The notes beneath the pieces are model-generated. The model did no database searches. It was not told the DNA's origin and saw nothing but the letters and a program-made list of their open reading frames with translations. DNA of 64,000 nucleotides from Lachnospiraceae bacterium (GTDB lineage Bacteria; Bacillota; Clostridia; Lachnospirales; Lachnospiraceae), in NCBI GenBank assembly GCA_021770755.1, contig JAETQI010000010.1:40170-104169 (forward strand), written 5' to 3'. Of this stretch, positions 44,801-52,439 are shown piece by piece. The stretch's first letter is position 1. Each line of letters starts with the position of its first letter. Both the position numbers and the translations under genes were made by a program.

Positions 44801-45198
44801 ACCGCAGACGCGATCTTGTCCTGCTCAAATGCAACCTCGTCGATCAGCAGGTTTTCCTCCCGCACGCAGACACCGCTCTGGAGAAAACTCTTAAACACCG
44901 ACCTGTGAAGACTGTAGATATCACATTTATCCAATAGTCTGTCGATCTCATCATCCGGAAGCTGCCCGCAGATGCTCCTCGCAAAATCAAGAAACGGTTC
45001 AAACACGCTGACCATGTCAGACAATCTAAAATCGTGCAGACAGACGATCGCCTCCGGATAATTCCGCATCGTCTGTTCCCGTCCCTCCTCAGTGAGCACA
45101 AATGTATTGTAATGCCGCAGAAGCAGAAATGCCCCGTTTCCTGTGTTCAAACCCAGATTAACCCTGTTATAGATACTCTTACCTGTGTCACTGTTCAT
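41857..45198 (-). CDS. Large TPR / GAF / GGDEF signalling protein (diguanylate cyclase)
   Basis: 1113 residues from ATG 45196-45198 (GGAG upstream; an earlier ATG overlaps the previous stop codon). The N-terminal 240 residues resemble the AAA/STAND module of MalT-like regulators (VIFLLNDMQYANGSSMHVVHNLI is Walker B-like), but I see no Walker A. Then come about 450 residues of helical pairs typical of TPRs, a GAF-like domain (about 750-900, VCSVIGLPFYYND) and a C-terminal GGDEF domain with intact RYGGDEFLITVY and SCSIGIS. It should make c-di-GMP in response to a ligand or partner bound by the TPR/GAF part. The DUF5722 gene lies 14 bp upstream. Confidence 0.85.
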   Translation of the reverse strand: MNSDTGKSIYNRVNLGLNTGNGAFLLLRHYNTFVLTEEGREQTMRNYPEAIVCLHDFRLSDMVSVFEPFLDFARSICGQLPDDEIDRLLDKCDIYSLHRSVFKSFLQSGVCVREENLLIDEVAFEQDKIASAVVEIVSHLAGDRQVIFLLNDMQYANGSSMHVVHNLIEEEKCHNIVVIATYNEAKVPLPHMEPIWDKFYRYICDRKLVIETSSGMLNSPKGSYNDFAFSEEQLDSYIVKINNLLFCLDFVQADYYLEIIYKMITVEEIDIAWEYQCEIVKLYALVSIYTQDFSQALLLCGRLQELRRRTVDLELDHAYYYLMCMAYMYNGRLDEADQYAGKCLEIAVQQQSDYDIFIAKLLGVMVKMSGWHNIFFCANDIPVEAEVLQKAEEYHFWNHLAHIYVYAYDNQPVLFADETRLDERLVYFNRGIEIMKELGNEYFMMEAYRNNIMIASTNGFFRTAKYYYDKCHELVRGKDEYEEAMIYNGVGYISSAMEEYDKAFACYDRALRTFLKLEKIDYVGETLYNMAINCIMAQDYRNAYDDLELSFRIVKEMKMNSLRVCNISKLAGLLALCSYYNGNELKCAIYIEKTRLFLEHLIGRKEEEPECVVVHDYTTCRDDLFIYYFTYGLELAGRGKQDEALKNFELAAGCLDASAGNQFYIFGQYAVELAKLYRSMDRAEEAGAYLSDAAAFYDRQGCKGKVEELKAQLEGGHYEAKRCGLELSSALRHEIDEVLRHASVYKENQEQQKRMNFLSAWQKMVEIGGKRKRELVDPALKAFIHNFNIDRLIFVKYGDDGPEELYNNTGYTYSSERQCRIEAFFHQNRHGFATSKINNNYTDYWDIVSLFAQNKVCSVIGLPFYYNDTLKAVMVAYIEMKDNWHSPTNRYLLDESDYAVFEFLMRQLLSSIDMLEANDKIRRMNDELNQLAVTDKLTGLYNREGFYKNISIMLRSNEETGLGQAVIIMYIDLDNFKYYNDTFGHGIGDIILTGMAEIFRKEVGNYGFATRYGGDEFLITVYTDDMAFVAQIAQNIYSQIEQKDGFAGAIRRKLGKNIDIPRAHRISCSIGISGRKTLMSEDELEKMVKEADQVLYDVKNAGKGIYRFYTRSS

Positions 45199-45212
45199 TT
45201 CCACTACTCCAG

Positions 45213-46748
45213 CTACCATATTATTTCAGACCAGTCGCTGATCCCGATATAAGACTTTGCCCATTCCATATGCAGTTGGGCGTTTTCCCCATCCATCTCG
45301 TCATAGACACGCTGTGCGAATGCGTCAAGGCTCGAATCCATTCCCGGATCACTGTATGCCAGCAGGTACATCATCTCATCGATCAGCGGATTGTCCTTCA
45401 CTGCCGCATAAGATGCACACATTGCCGCCGCCTGTACCTCACTCCCCTGCGCGTTCGTCAGACCGATCTCACTTAGAATGATGTGCCGTACATTTCCGTC
45501 CGCGTCAAGCATGGAAGGTGTCTGCATGAAATCCGTCAGCACGGAGAGATTCTGGAACGTGACAATCTGTCCGGACGCTACCTGTTCCGCGTAGGCGGCA
45601 CCGTCCTCACAGCCTGACATATCCCAGAATTTCGCATATCCCATGGGATTTGTATAAGGATGCTGTGACACGCCCCAGTTGATATTGCCGCTCTGTCTGA
45701 TCAGCGCACTGAACTTTTCCAGGAAATCCTTTCCGTCCATGCACTGATAATATTTCTCATCGTCCGGCGTCAGGTTCCTGTCCCAGATCTGATCCAGACA
45801 GACATAGACACGCGCATTGGCGTTCGTGCTCATGATCGCGTTGTACATTACCCGGAATGCCTGCGTATATTCCCTGATATAAGTATCCCAGTCCGTCCAC
45901 GCCATATAATTCCATCTGCGGGTGTTGATCTCGTTTCCCAGGATCCAGTTCTCTCCTCCCAGAGAATTTGCCGCATAATACTCCATAAAGGATGCGAGCG
46001 CTTTGACACCCTCCTCGTCGGACGCGTTAAACATATAAAACATCGGTTGTTCGACCTTCACCGGATCCGCCTCCATCGCCTCTGCCCGCGACATCGGATG
46101 CGTCAGCGCCGCACTGTCCCCTGTATTCAGCACCTGCACCGTCCTGAATCCCTCGGCGAGCACCGGCCCGTAAGTGCCATCCAGATACAGATTGTTGAAC
46201 TCCTCACCCTGCGTCGATTTCTTGGACCGCGGCTGCCGCGCAAGCGTCTTCCACGCAAGCGCCTCAGGATTGGTAATGTATGTCGGCTCCGTCACCATAT
46301 ATACAACACCGCCGCTTTTGATCCCGACCGCAAACTTAGCGTACAGCCGCGTATCCTCCTGCCTGAAATTGACAGGAAACGTAAAACACTGGACCGTCTG
46401 TGCCGGATCATACGCCATGGACTTTATGACATCCGTGTCGCTTGTGAGCACGTATTCATACGGATCCAGCGCAAACAGATAGAGCATTCCGTCGTCCGGG
46501 ACAGGCAGCCGGCTGTCCAGCACTGCGGTGTATGTCACGGTGCCATCCCGTCCCACAGTGCAGCTCACATTTTGTGACACCGCTGTCATCAGATCATCCG
46601 CGCCAGTCTCTTCCACGCCCTGTGCACCAACGACTTCGGCGGCATAAGTGTCAACACCTATGCCGCCAGCAAACATGCCTGTCACCAGACACGCCAATAT
46701 ACCCTGTTTTATCTTATAAAATAACTGCATCGCAAACTTCCTCTTCAA
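45213..46748 (-). CDS. Secreted DUF5722 glycoside-hydrolase-like protein
   Basis: 511 residues with a signal peptide (hydrophobic residues 14-32, then DTYAAE). An N-terminal beta-sandwich (about 50-165) precedes a TIM-barrel-like part. GGENWILGNEINTRRWNYM resembles the acid/base Glu strand of clan GH-A enzymes (NE pair) and NVRHIILSEIGLTNAQG the nucleophile Glu strand, so both catalytic residues seem present. I associate the whole with DUF5722. The substrate is unknown. It is followed after 14 bp by the GGDEF protein, an unusual pairing of an extracellular enzyme with c-di-GMP signalling. Confidence 0.8.
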   Translation of the reverse strand: MKRKFAMQLFYKIKQGILACLVTGMFAGGIGVDTYAAEVVGAQGVEETGADDLMTAVSQNVSCTVGRDGTVTYTAVLDSRLPVPDDGMLYLFALDPYEYVLTSDTDVIKSMAYDPAQTVQCFTFPVNFRQEDTRLYAKFAVGIKSGGVVYMVTEPTYITNPEALAWKTLARQPRSKKSTQGEEFNNLYLDGTYGPVLAEGFRTVQVLNTGDSAALTHPMSRAEAMEADPVKVEQPMFYMFNASDEEGVKALASFMEYYAANSLGGENWILGNEINTRRWNYMAWTDWDTYIREYTQAFRVMYNAIMSTNANARVYVCLDQIWDRNLTPDDEKYYQCMDGKDFLEKFSALIRQSGNINWGVSQHPYTNPMGYAKFWDMSGCEDGAAYAEQVASGQIVTFQNLSVLTDFMQTPSMLDADGNVRHIILSEIGLTNAQGSEVQAAAMCASYAAVKDNPLIDEMMYLLAYSDPGMDSSLDAFAQRVYDEMDGENAQLHMEWAKSYIGISDWSEIIW

Positions 46749-46834
46749 CCAATCGCCGTTAACAAAATCTATTACATTATATCAAATAGCGACTGTTGCT
46801 GTCAATGTTCGCATCCTCTTTTTTGTCATCCTCC

Positions 46835-46990
46835 GTAACAGTTCAGCCTTTGGCTTCCTGTTACGGGCATCAAGCCATGCAAAATCGCTTCGCGATGTCA
46901 AAGCCATGTACCATGGCTTGATGCTTCTCAACCGCTACGTGTTCTTACGGACTTTGCAGCGTAGTGCAAAGTCCTAGACTGAACTGTAAC
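46835..46990. repeat. 156-bp MITE-like palindromic element
   Basis: Terminal inverted repeats GTAACAGTTCAG (46835-46846) and CTGAACTGTAAC (46979-46990) differ at one base. Inside are perfect arms CATCAAGCCATG / CATGGCTTGATG, the small hairpin ATCGCTTCGCGAT, and GGACTTTGCA-GCGTAG-TGCAAAGTCC. No ORF. The right end supplies the last codons and the stop of the histidine kinase gene (GYSSV). A partial relative lies at 28947-29021. Confidence 0.85.
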
Positions 46991-49547
46991 CTTCCTCCTG
47001 ATCCAGAACCAGCTTTGGCACCTCTGTGTCCGGCGCACAGCGGTCAAAGACCAGCACCACCTTGAACAGATCGCCGTCAACAATGATATTCATGTCGCCG
47101 CCCGTCAGCTTCATCAGGCTCTGCGCTATGGAAAGTCCCAGTCCGTGCCCCTCCGTATTCCGCGACTGATCCCCGCGCACAAATCGTTCCATCAACTCTT
47201 CGCCGCTGATGTTCAGCGGGTATTTTGAGATATTCCGGAATGTGATGCTCACGCTCTGCGCCGTCGCTTCCAGATTTACATATACCCTGGATCCCTCCTG
47301 CGCATACTTGCAGATATTGTTCATCAGGTTATCGATGACACGCCAGACATGTCTGCCGTCCGCCATGATATAGGCTGGTTCTTCCAGCTTGCTGACGATC
47401 AGTTCCAGTCCCGCAGCCGACAGCTTTTCCTCGAATTCCCCCACCGTCTGTGTCACAAACACACCGACGTCCATCTTCTGACTGTCAACAGCCAGGTTGC
47501 CTGTAGATGCCTTGGAAGCTTCCACAAGGTCTTCGATCAGCTTCTTTAGTTTTGACGATTGTCTCTCCAGCACCTCAAGGTACTCTGCCGCCTTGTCATT
47601 GTGAAGCTCCTCCCTGGAAAGCAGATCCACGTAATTGATGATGGATGTGAGCGGCGTCTTGATGTCGTGAGACACGTTCGTGATCAGTTCTGTCTTGAGA
47701 CGCTCGCTTTTCATGCGCTCATCGACCGCCTTGGACATTCCTTCACTGATCTTGTTCAGGTTTTCCCCGTGTTTTCTGCAATTCCAGAACATATTTTCCG
47801 TGTCGATCTTGTAGGTGAGATCTCCCTCTGCCAATCGTTCTCCTGCCTTCTGCAGCTTATTGATCTGAATGACGAGCACACACACAGCCGCACAGAGAAC
47901 CAGCCGTTCGATCAGATAAAAAGCGACCAGACCATCGTCAAGCACAATCAGCGCAAACAGTTCTGCGACAGAGAACACCCCGATCAAAAAGATCACCTTC
48001 CACAACAGCCCGATATGTCTGAAAACAGACACGACCAGATCACGGATCCAGCTATAGATCCGATAGCAGATACTGTTTCTCCACCATTTGCCTGCCTTCA
48101 CCCGCACACACAGGCTGAGCATATAAGCGACCGCGATCACCGTCATCATGACACCGAACAGACCAAGTACACCCATGCTGATATATGCAATCTTCCGGAC
48201 ATCATCTTCCGACTCAATACACCACACGATATATATCAGAAACAATTCCACTCCGCCAACAAACACACTCAACAGATCGATCGGGATGCGGTCAAACCAG
48301 TTAAGCACGATCCCGTCTACAGTCCTGCGGTGTCCCGCCGCATACACCAGAAATCCAAAGGACAGCAGCATTACCATGATACTGATCCCCAGCCCCTGAA
48401 ACAGATCCCTATCTGCAATGTCATAAAAGAAATTGACAGGCCAGCTCTCCTGATTGTATATACAGTCCATGCGGTCTGGCGGCACATCGTCCGGAACGAG
48501 CGACACCACCCAGTACGCATCCGCCTGAATATCCTCCCGGACTACAAGCGTGTAATCCTCATTGAGATAATATCCTGCCTCCCTGACAAAGAAACCATCT
48601 GCGATATTATCAGAGTCGATCAGCATCAGCTCATCTCCGCGTATGTTCCGGATATTGTCCAGCAGGATCGTCCCCCAGTTGCTCTGACGAAACGTCGTCT
48701 TGTCCAGTTGCGCCAGATCCACGATACTCCCCTCGCCTTCGCCGCCAAGGATTTCCTCGATCATGGCAGTCTGATCCAGATGCTCCGCCTGCAGAACCTG
48801 TGTCTGGGCTTCTGCTCCTGCAGGTACATCTTCTATGTTTCCGTCAAAGATCGAAGTATCGAAGCTCCGGTAATTTAACTTATATCTATTGTGATTAAAA
48901 TCGTAATTATAGTTGTAAACCATCCTTCCCTGACTGCCGTCATAGCACAGTGATACATTCTGTACCGGATAGTAATTTCCCTCCGCGCGATAATACAGGA
49001 TCCCCTCTGCGACATCATAGCAGATCCTGTCCGCATACAGATACGACCATCCCGAACTCTCGATCAGATTGCTGCTCTCGACAGACAGCGATGCGATATC
49101 CTCATAATTACCGTAATAATCCAGTACTTCCCGCGTTGAATAGCCATTTGACGTCTCTACGAACAGATAGAGGAACAGCTCGTCAGGATTGAGCCCTGCA
49201 AGCTCCTGCTCCGTCATATTCGTGTCCGTATAAGTAAGCTTGTCATGAAAATCCACGCCCTCGAGCCCATTTGACCTGATGATCCCATACTTAAAAAACT
49301 CCCTGCGCAGCTTCTCTGCATAAGCACTGTTCCCCCGGTTGTCAAACGCCCCTACAGAATAACGCATATTGGCATACCGATAAGCGTCCTTAAGCGTCTC
49401 TTCACGCGTCTGCTCCCACAGGCCGGCATATACTCCTGCCACCAGACAGATTCCCAGCACCGCGGTTCCCATGACCGAGACAATACAGAGCAGCCATGCC
49501 GTAAGTTTTGCCACGATCGAATATCTTAACCTCTTCACCTTAAACAT
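46974..49547 (-). CDS. Large membrane sensor histidine kinase
   Basis: 857 residues. A first membrane helix (about residues 12-34) leads to an extracellular region of about 340 residues. Then come five or six helices (390-560: GLGISIMVMLLSFGFLVY, LLSVFVGGVELFLIYIVW and others), a HAMP-like linker, and the HisKA box NVSHDIKTPLTSIINYVDLL (about residue 630). The ATPase N box is DNLMNNICKYA, the G2 box GLGLSIAQSL. The last residues, GYSSV, are encoded by the palindromic repeat. It starts 14 bp after the response regulator gene. The multi-helix region resembles sensors of membrane or cell-wall stress; the ligand is unknown. Confidence 0.9.
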   Translation of the reverse strand: MFKVKRLRYSIVAKLTAWLLCIVSVMGTAVLGICLVAGVYAGLWEQTREETLKDAYRYANMRYSVGAFDNRGNSAYAEKLRREFFKYGIIRSNGLEGVDFHDKLTYTDTNMTEQELAGLNPDELFLYLFVETSNGYSTREVLDYYGNYEDIASLSVESSNLIESSGWSYLYADRICYDVAEGILYYRAEGNYYPVQNVSLCYDGSQGRMVYNYNYDFNHNRYKLNYRSFDTSIFDGNIEDVPAGAEAQTQVLQAEHLDQTAMIEEILGGEGEGSIVDLAQLDKTTFRQSNWGTILLDNIRNIRGDELMLIDSDNIADGFFVREAGYYLNEDYTLVVREDIQADAYWVVSLVPDDVPPDRMDCIYNQESWPVNFFYDIADRDLFQGLGISIMVMLLSFGFLVYAAGHRRTVDGIVLNWFDRIPIDLLSVFVGGVELFLIYIVWCIESEDDVRKIAYISMGVLGLFGVMMTVIAVAYMLSLCVRVKAGKWWRNSICYRIYSWIRDLVVSVFRHIGLLWKVIFLIGVFSVAELFALIVLDDGLVAFYLIERLVLCAAVCVLVIQINKLQKAGERLAEGDLTYKIDTENMFWNCRKHGENLNKISEGMSKAVDERMKSERLKTELITNVSHDIKTPLTSIINYVDLLSREELHNDKAAEYLEVLERQSSKLKKLIEDLVEASKASTGNLAVDSQKMDVGVFVTQTVGEFEEKLSAAGLELIVSKLEEPAYIMADGRHVWRVIDNLMNNICKYAQEGSRVYVNLEATAQSVSITFRNISKYPLNISGEELMERFVRGDQSRNTEGHGLGLSIAQSLMKLTGGDMNIIVDGDLFKVVLVFDRCAPDTEVPKLVLDQEEGYSSV

Positions 49548-49561
49548 CACCCTTTTTCTAC

Positions 49562-50254
49562 TTATTTTTCCAACTTGTAACCTCTTCCCCAGACGGATTT
49601 CAGGTATCTTGGCTCCGCAGGATTGTACTCGAGTTTTTCCCGCAGATGTCTGATGTGGACTGCCACTGTGTTCTCCGTGCCGTACGGACTGTCATTCCAC
49701 ACAGCCGCATAAATCTGCGCCGGAGAGTACACTTTTCCCGGATTTTCCATGAGAAGCTTCAATATATCGTACTCCGTCGGTGTCAGCGCTGCCTTCTCAC
49801 CGTCAAGCGTCACTTCCTTGGTGCGGTCGTCAAGCTCAATGCCTCCGATCGTAAGCGTCTCGCTCGCCTTTGGCATCACTTTGCTGCCAAGCTGCATGTA
49901 GCGACGAAGCTGTGACTTCACCCGCGCCTGCACCTCCACCGGATTGAACGGCTTCGTCACGTAATCATCCGCACCAATGTTGAGCCCGAGTACTTTGTCC
50001 GTGTCCTCACTCTTGGCTGTTAACATGATGACCGGCACATTGCTCTGCTCCCGCAGCTTCACCATCGCCGTGATGCCGTCCATCACCGGCATCATGATGT
50101 CCATAAGCACCAGATGGATCTCCTCCCTCGAAAGCACCTCCAGAGCTTCCTTTCCATTGCAGGCTTCATACACCTGATACCCCTCCGCCGTCAGATAGAT
50201 CTTAAGCGCCGACACAATATCCTTCTCATCATCACACACCAATACGTTGTACAT
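49562..50254 (-). CDS. OmpR-family response regulator
   Basis: 230 residues from ATG 50252-50254 with GGAGG 6 bases upstream. Receiver: acidic pair in LVCDDEKDI, phospho-Asp in LVLMDIMMPVMDG (about 52), Thr in MLTAKSED, Lys in YVTKPFNP. The winged-helix domain from about residue 135 shows LTPTEYDILKLLMENPGKVYS and the VWGRGYKL wing. Cotranscribed with the kinase downstream. The promoter is at 50300-50328; no TTAGAGA repeats are there, so this system is separate from the one at 32.9 kb. Confidence 0.94.
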   Translation of the reverse strand: MYNVLVCDDEKDIVSALKIYLTAEGYQVYEACNGKEALEVLSREEIHLVLMDIMMPVMDGITAMVKLREQSNVPVIMLTAKSEDTDKVLGLNIGADDYVTKPFNPVEVQARVKSQLRRYMQLGSKVMPKASETLTIGGIELDDRTKEVTLDGEKAALTPTEYDILKLLMENPGKVYSPAQIYAAVWNDSPYGTENTVAVHIRHLREKLEYNPAEPRYLKSVWGRGYKLEK

Positions 50255-50299
50255 CACTGACCTCCATCACTTCTCGCCCGGTTCGTTCTCACAGATAAA

Positions 50300-50328
50300 A
50301 GTATATCCTATATTTTTTTAAGTTCCAA
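50300..50328 (-). promoter_or_regulatory. Promoter of the second two-component operon
   Basis: On the minus strand TTGGAA (50323-50328), 17 bp, TATACT (50300-50305), 46 bp before the regulator start. The remaining gap up to 50566 holds an AT-rich stretch and the pckA terminator. Confidence 0.65.
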
Positions 50329-50465
50329 TTGGGTAAATGTTTAAGATTTTATTAATATAACAGCATCATACCACTCCACCGGCAGATGCATAACTATAAG
50401 AATATCATTGCGTTTCTGACATGTCAATATTGCCGTAAAAAATACATAACCGATAAACGAAACAA

Positions 50466-50489
50466 GGAGACACACTATTGTGTGTCTCC
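50466..50489 (-). terminator. pckA terminator
   Basis: GGAGACACAC (50466-50475) and GTGTGTCTCC (50480-50489) form a perfect 10-bp stem with a 4-base loop. On the minus strand it is followed by TTGTTTCGTTTAT. It lies 77 bp after the pckA stop codon. Confidence 0.85.
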
Positions 50490-50566
50490 TCAAAATATTT
50501 CATTGCATGATCACAAGCAGTAACTATCACGCAAGTCAAGATGCCAGTTCCTTAATATTCATTGTA

Positions 50567-52285
50567 CTAGCACTGCTCAACGAGCTTCTTCAATGCTGCA
50601 AGTGCCTCGTCAGGAAGCTTGTCATAGCCTTCCTTCTTGGTCGCAAAGCCTTCTACCGCATCTACACGGTTCTGCATAGCAGCCTTCAGCGCTGCAACAT
50701 ACTCTGCATTGTTCATATCCGGCTTGAACGCATCGCTTGTCTTGCCAGACCAGTCATACATGATCTCGATATCGTCGAAGTTGCCCCACTTCTCGAAGTT
50801 TGCCTTGCCTTCAACGATCGTCTCTAAGATTCCCAATGTATCGGCAGGTTTTACCTTTGTGCCCATGAAATCGCCTGTGTTAACGATGTAGCATGCCACA
50901 TCCTTCTCCTCAACCAGCTTCTTGAACTTCTCATAGTCGTTAACCAGCGGATATGTTCTGAACGGATTTGCATAAGGAACGATCCTGAGTGCGTTCAGGT
51001 CTGTGCCCGCTGCAACACGCTCTGCTGTGGAAGTCTTTGTAGCAAGGGTTGCACCCATAACAGATGCGAGCGCTGCGCCCTTTAACTTCACTACTGGCGG
51101 GATCGTCGGATCCTTCATGATCCAGAAGATCGCGTTAACAGGAGCATCGATCTTATCCACACGGTTCGGAGACCACAGTTTGGACTTGATCGCACGTCCG
51201 TTACCATTTCTGATATCCTCTGTCACGAGCTGGATCTTTCCGTCCTCATCAATCGTAGCGGAGCAGTTCTGTGCGGACAACAGGTACTCGTTGTCAGGGC
51301 AGCCTGTAGGATAATCCGCTGTCTTGTCGAAGTAAGTAGGCTCAAGTGCGATGGACGCACATGTATCTGTATTGATGATGAACGCATCGTCGTGAAGAAC
51401 CTTGATGCCGCCGAATGCATCGTACTTTCCAGCATGCTTAGCATGTGTCAGTGTAGACTTACCTGATCCGGACAGACCGTAAACAGATGCAACGAACTTC
51501 TTGCCGCCCTCGAGAGAGTATTCCTTCTGTCCGCCGTGGCAGGAAGCATAGCCGTTTCTGTTTGCAAGCGCCCATGCCATTGTCAGAGTACCCTTCTTGT
51601 GCTCGCCAAAGTACTTCATGCCAAGGATCGCTGCACAGTTCTGGTTTGTATCAAAATAGCAGAGTGTCAGAGGATCACTCAGGCAGCTATAGTCAACATC
51701 CGGCGCCTCATGCGGTGCCCACTGAGGATCAGAGAAGATATAGATATCCGGCTCATTGCCATCGCCGACAGGCTTGGAAGTCTTGTACATCTTAACATAC
51801 TCGTCAGACATATACTGGAAGTTGATCATCCAGTTGTAGAGCAGGTTCTCCTCTCCTTCCGGAATCAGAAGATGCGCTTTCACCATGAACTCCGGATCAA
51901 GACCTACAAAGCACTCTGCATGGTACATTGTCTTCCAACGTGTCTCGTATACAGCGTCCATTACAACCTTGTCAAGCTTTGCCTCGTCTACGCCCGGCTC
52001 GCCCTTGATCCGGCGTGCTGCTGCATAACGGCCTGTAACAGCGCCATCGTTGAATAACAAAACTCTTGCGTCCTTCTCGAGACCAAATGTTTCGCCGTCC
52101 TTGATCTTCATATCGGTAACAATGGTTCCCGGTGAGTTCTTCGCTAACTCATAGGCTTCCTTCAAAGTGTTTACCTTGACTACATTGTTTCCGTAAAAAG
52201 CAGCCTCGATGATAGAACGTGTCTTAGAAAATCCTACCTTTCCAGCACCGATCTCGGAAATGGGATAATACGCTTTCGTTGACAT
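50567..52285 (-). CDS. pckA: Phosphoenolpyruvate carboxykinase (ATP)
   Basis: 572 residues, slightly longer than the usual 530-540. It interconverts oxaloacetate + ATP and phosphoenolpyruvate + CO2 + ADP; in fermentative gut anaerobes it often runs towards oxaloacetate to feed succinate or aspartate formation. The kinase-1a loop GLSGSGKSTLTHAKH is near residue 270, followed by the metal-binding DDAF region (LHDDAFIIN) and the adenine-binding C-terminal part. The strong AAGGAGGAT site precedes the start. It is a single-gene unit with terminator at 50466-50489. Confidence 0.96.
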   Translation of the reverse strand: MSTKAYYPISEIGAGKVGFSKTRSIIEAAFYGNNVVKVNTLKEAYELAKNSPGTIVTDMKIKDGETFGLEKDARVLLFNDGAVTGRYAAARRIKGEPGVDEAKLDKVVMDAVYETRWKTMYHAECFVGLDPEFMVKAHLLIPEGEENLLYNWMINFQYMSDEYVKMYKTSKPVGDGNEPDIYIFSDPQWAPHEAPDVDYSCLSDPLTLCYFDTNQNCAAILGMKYFGEHKKGTLTMAWALANRNGYASCHGGQKEYSLEGGKKFVASVYGLSGSGKSTLTHAKHAGKYDAFGGIKVLHDDAFIINTDTCASIALEPTYFDKTADYPTGCPDNEYLLSAQNCSATIDEDGKIQLVTEDIRNGNGRAIKSKLWSPNRVDKIDAPVNAIFWIMKDPTIPPVVKLKGAALASVMGATLATKTSTAERVAAGTDLNALRIVPYANPFRTYPLVNDYEKFKKLVEEKDVACYIVNTGDFMGTKVKPADTLGILETIVEGKANFEKWGNFDDIEIMYDWSGKTSDAFKPDMNNAEYVAALKAAMQNRVDAVEGFATKKEGYDKLPDEALAALKKLVEQC

Positions 52286-52439
52286 ATAAGATCCTCCTTA
52301 AGATAATAAATTTTATTTCAAACCGCCGTGACGAGTAACACTGTCTGAAACGGTTATGATCAAAAATGCACATGCCTGCCCTAATGAATCAATTATCTCA
52401 AAACCTCAGACAAAAGTCAATAAAATTCACATAAACTTT

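Noticed and set aside
47559..48878. Long plus-strand open frame opposite the large histidine kinase
   Set aside because: It lies wholly antisense to a well-supported kinase gene, has His/Asp/Gln-biased composition from reverse codons and no domain signature.
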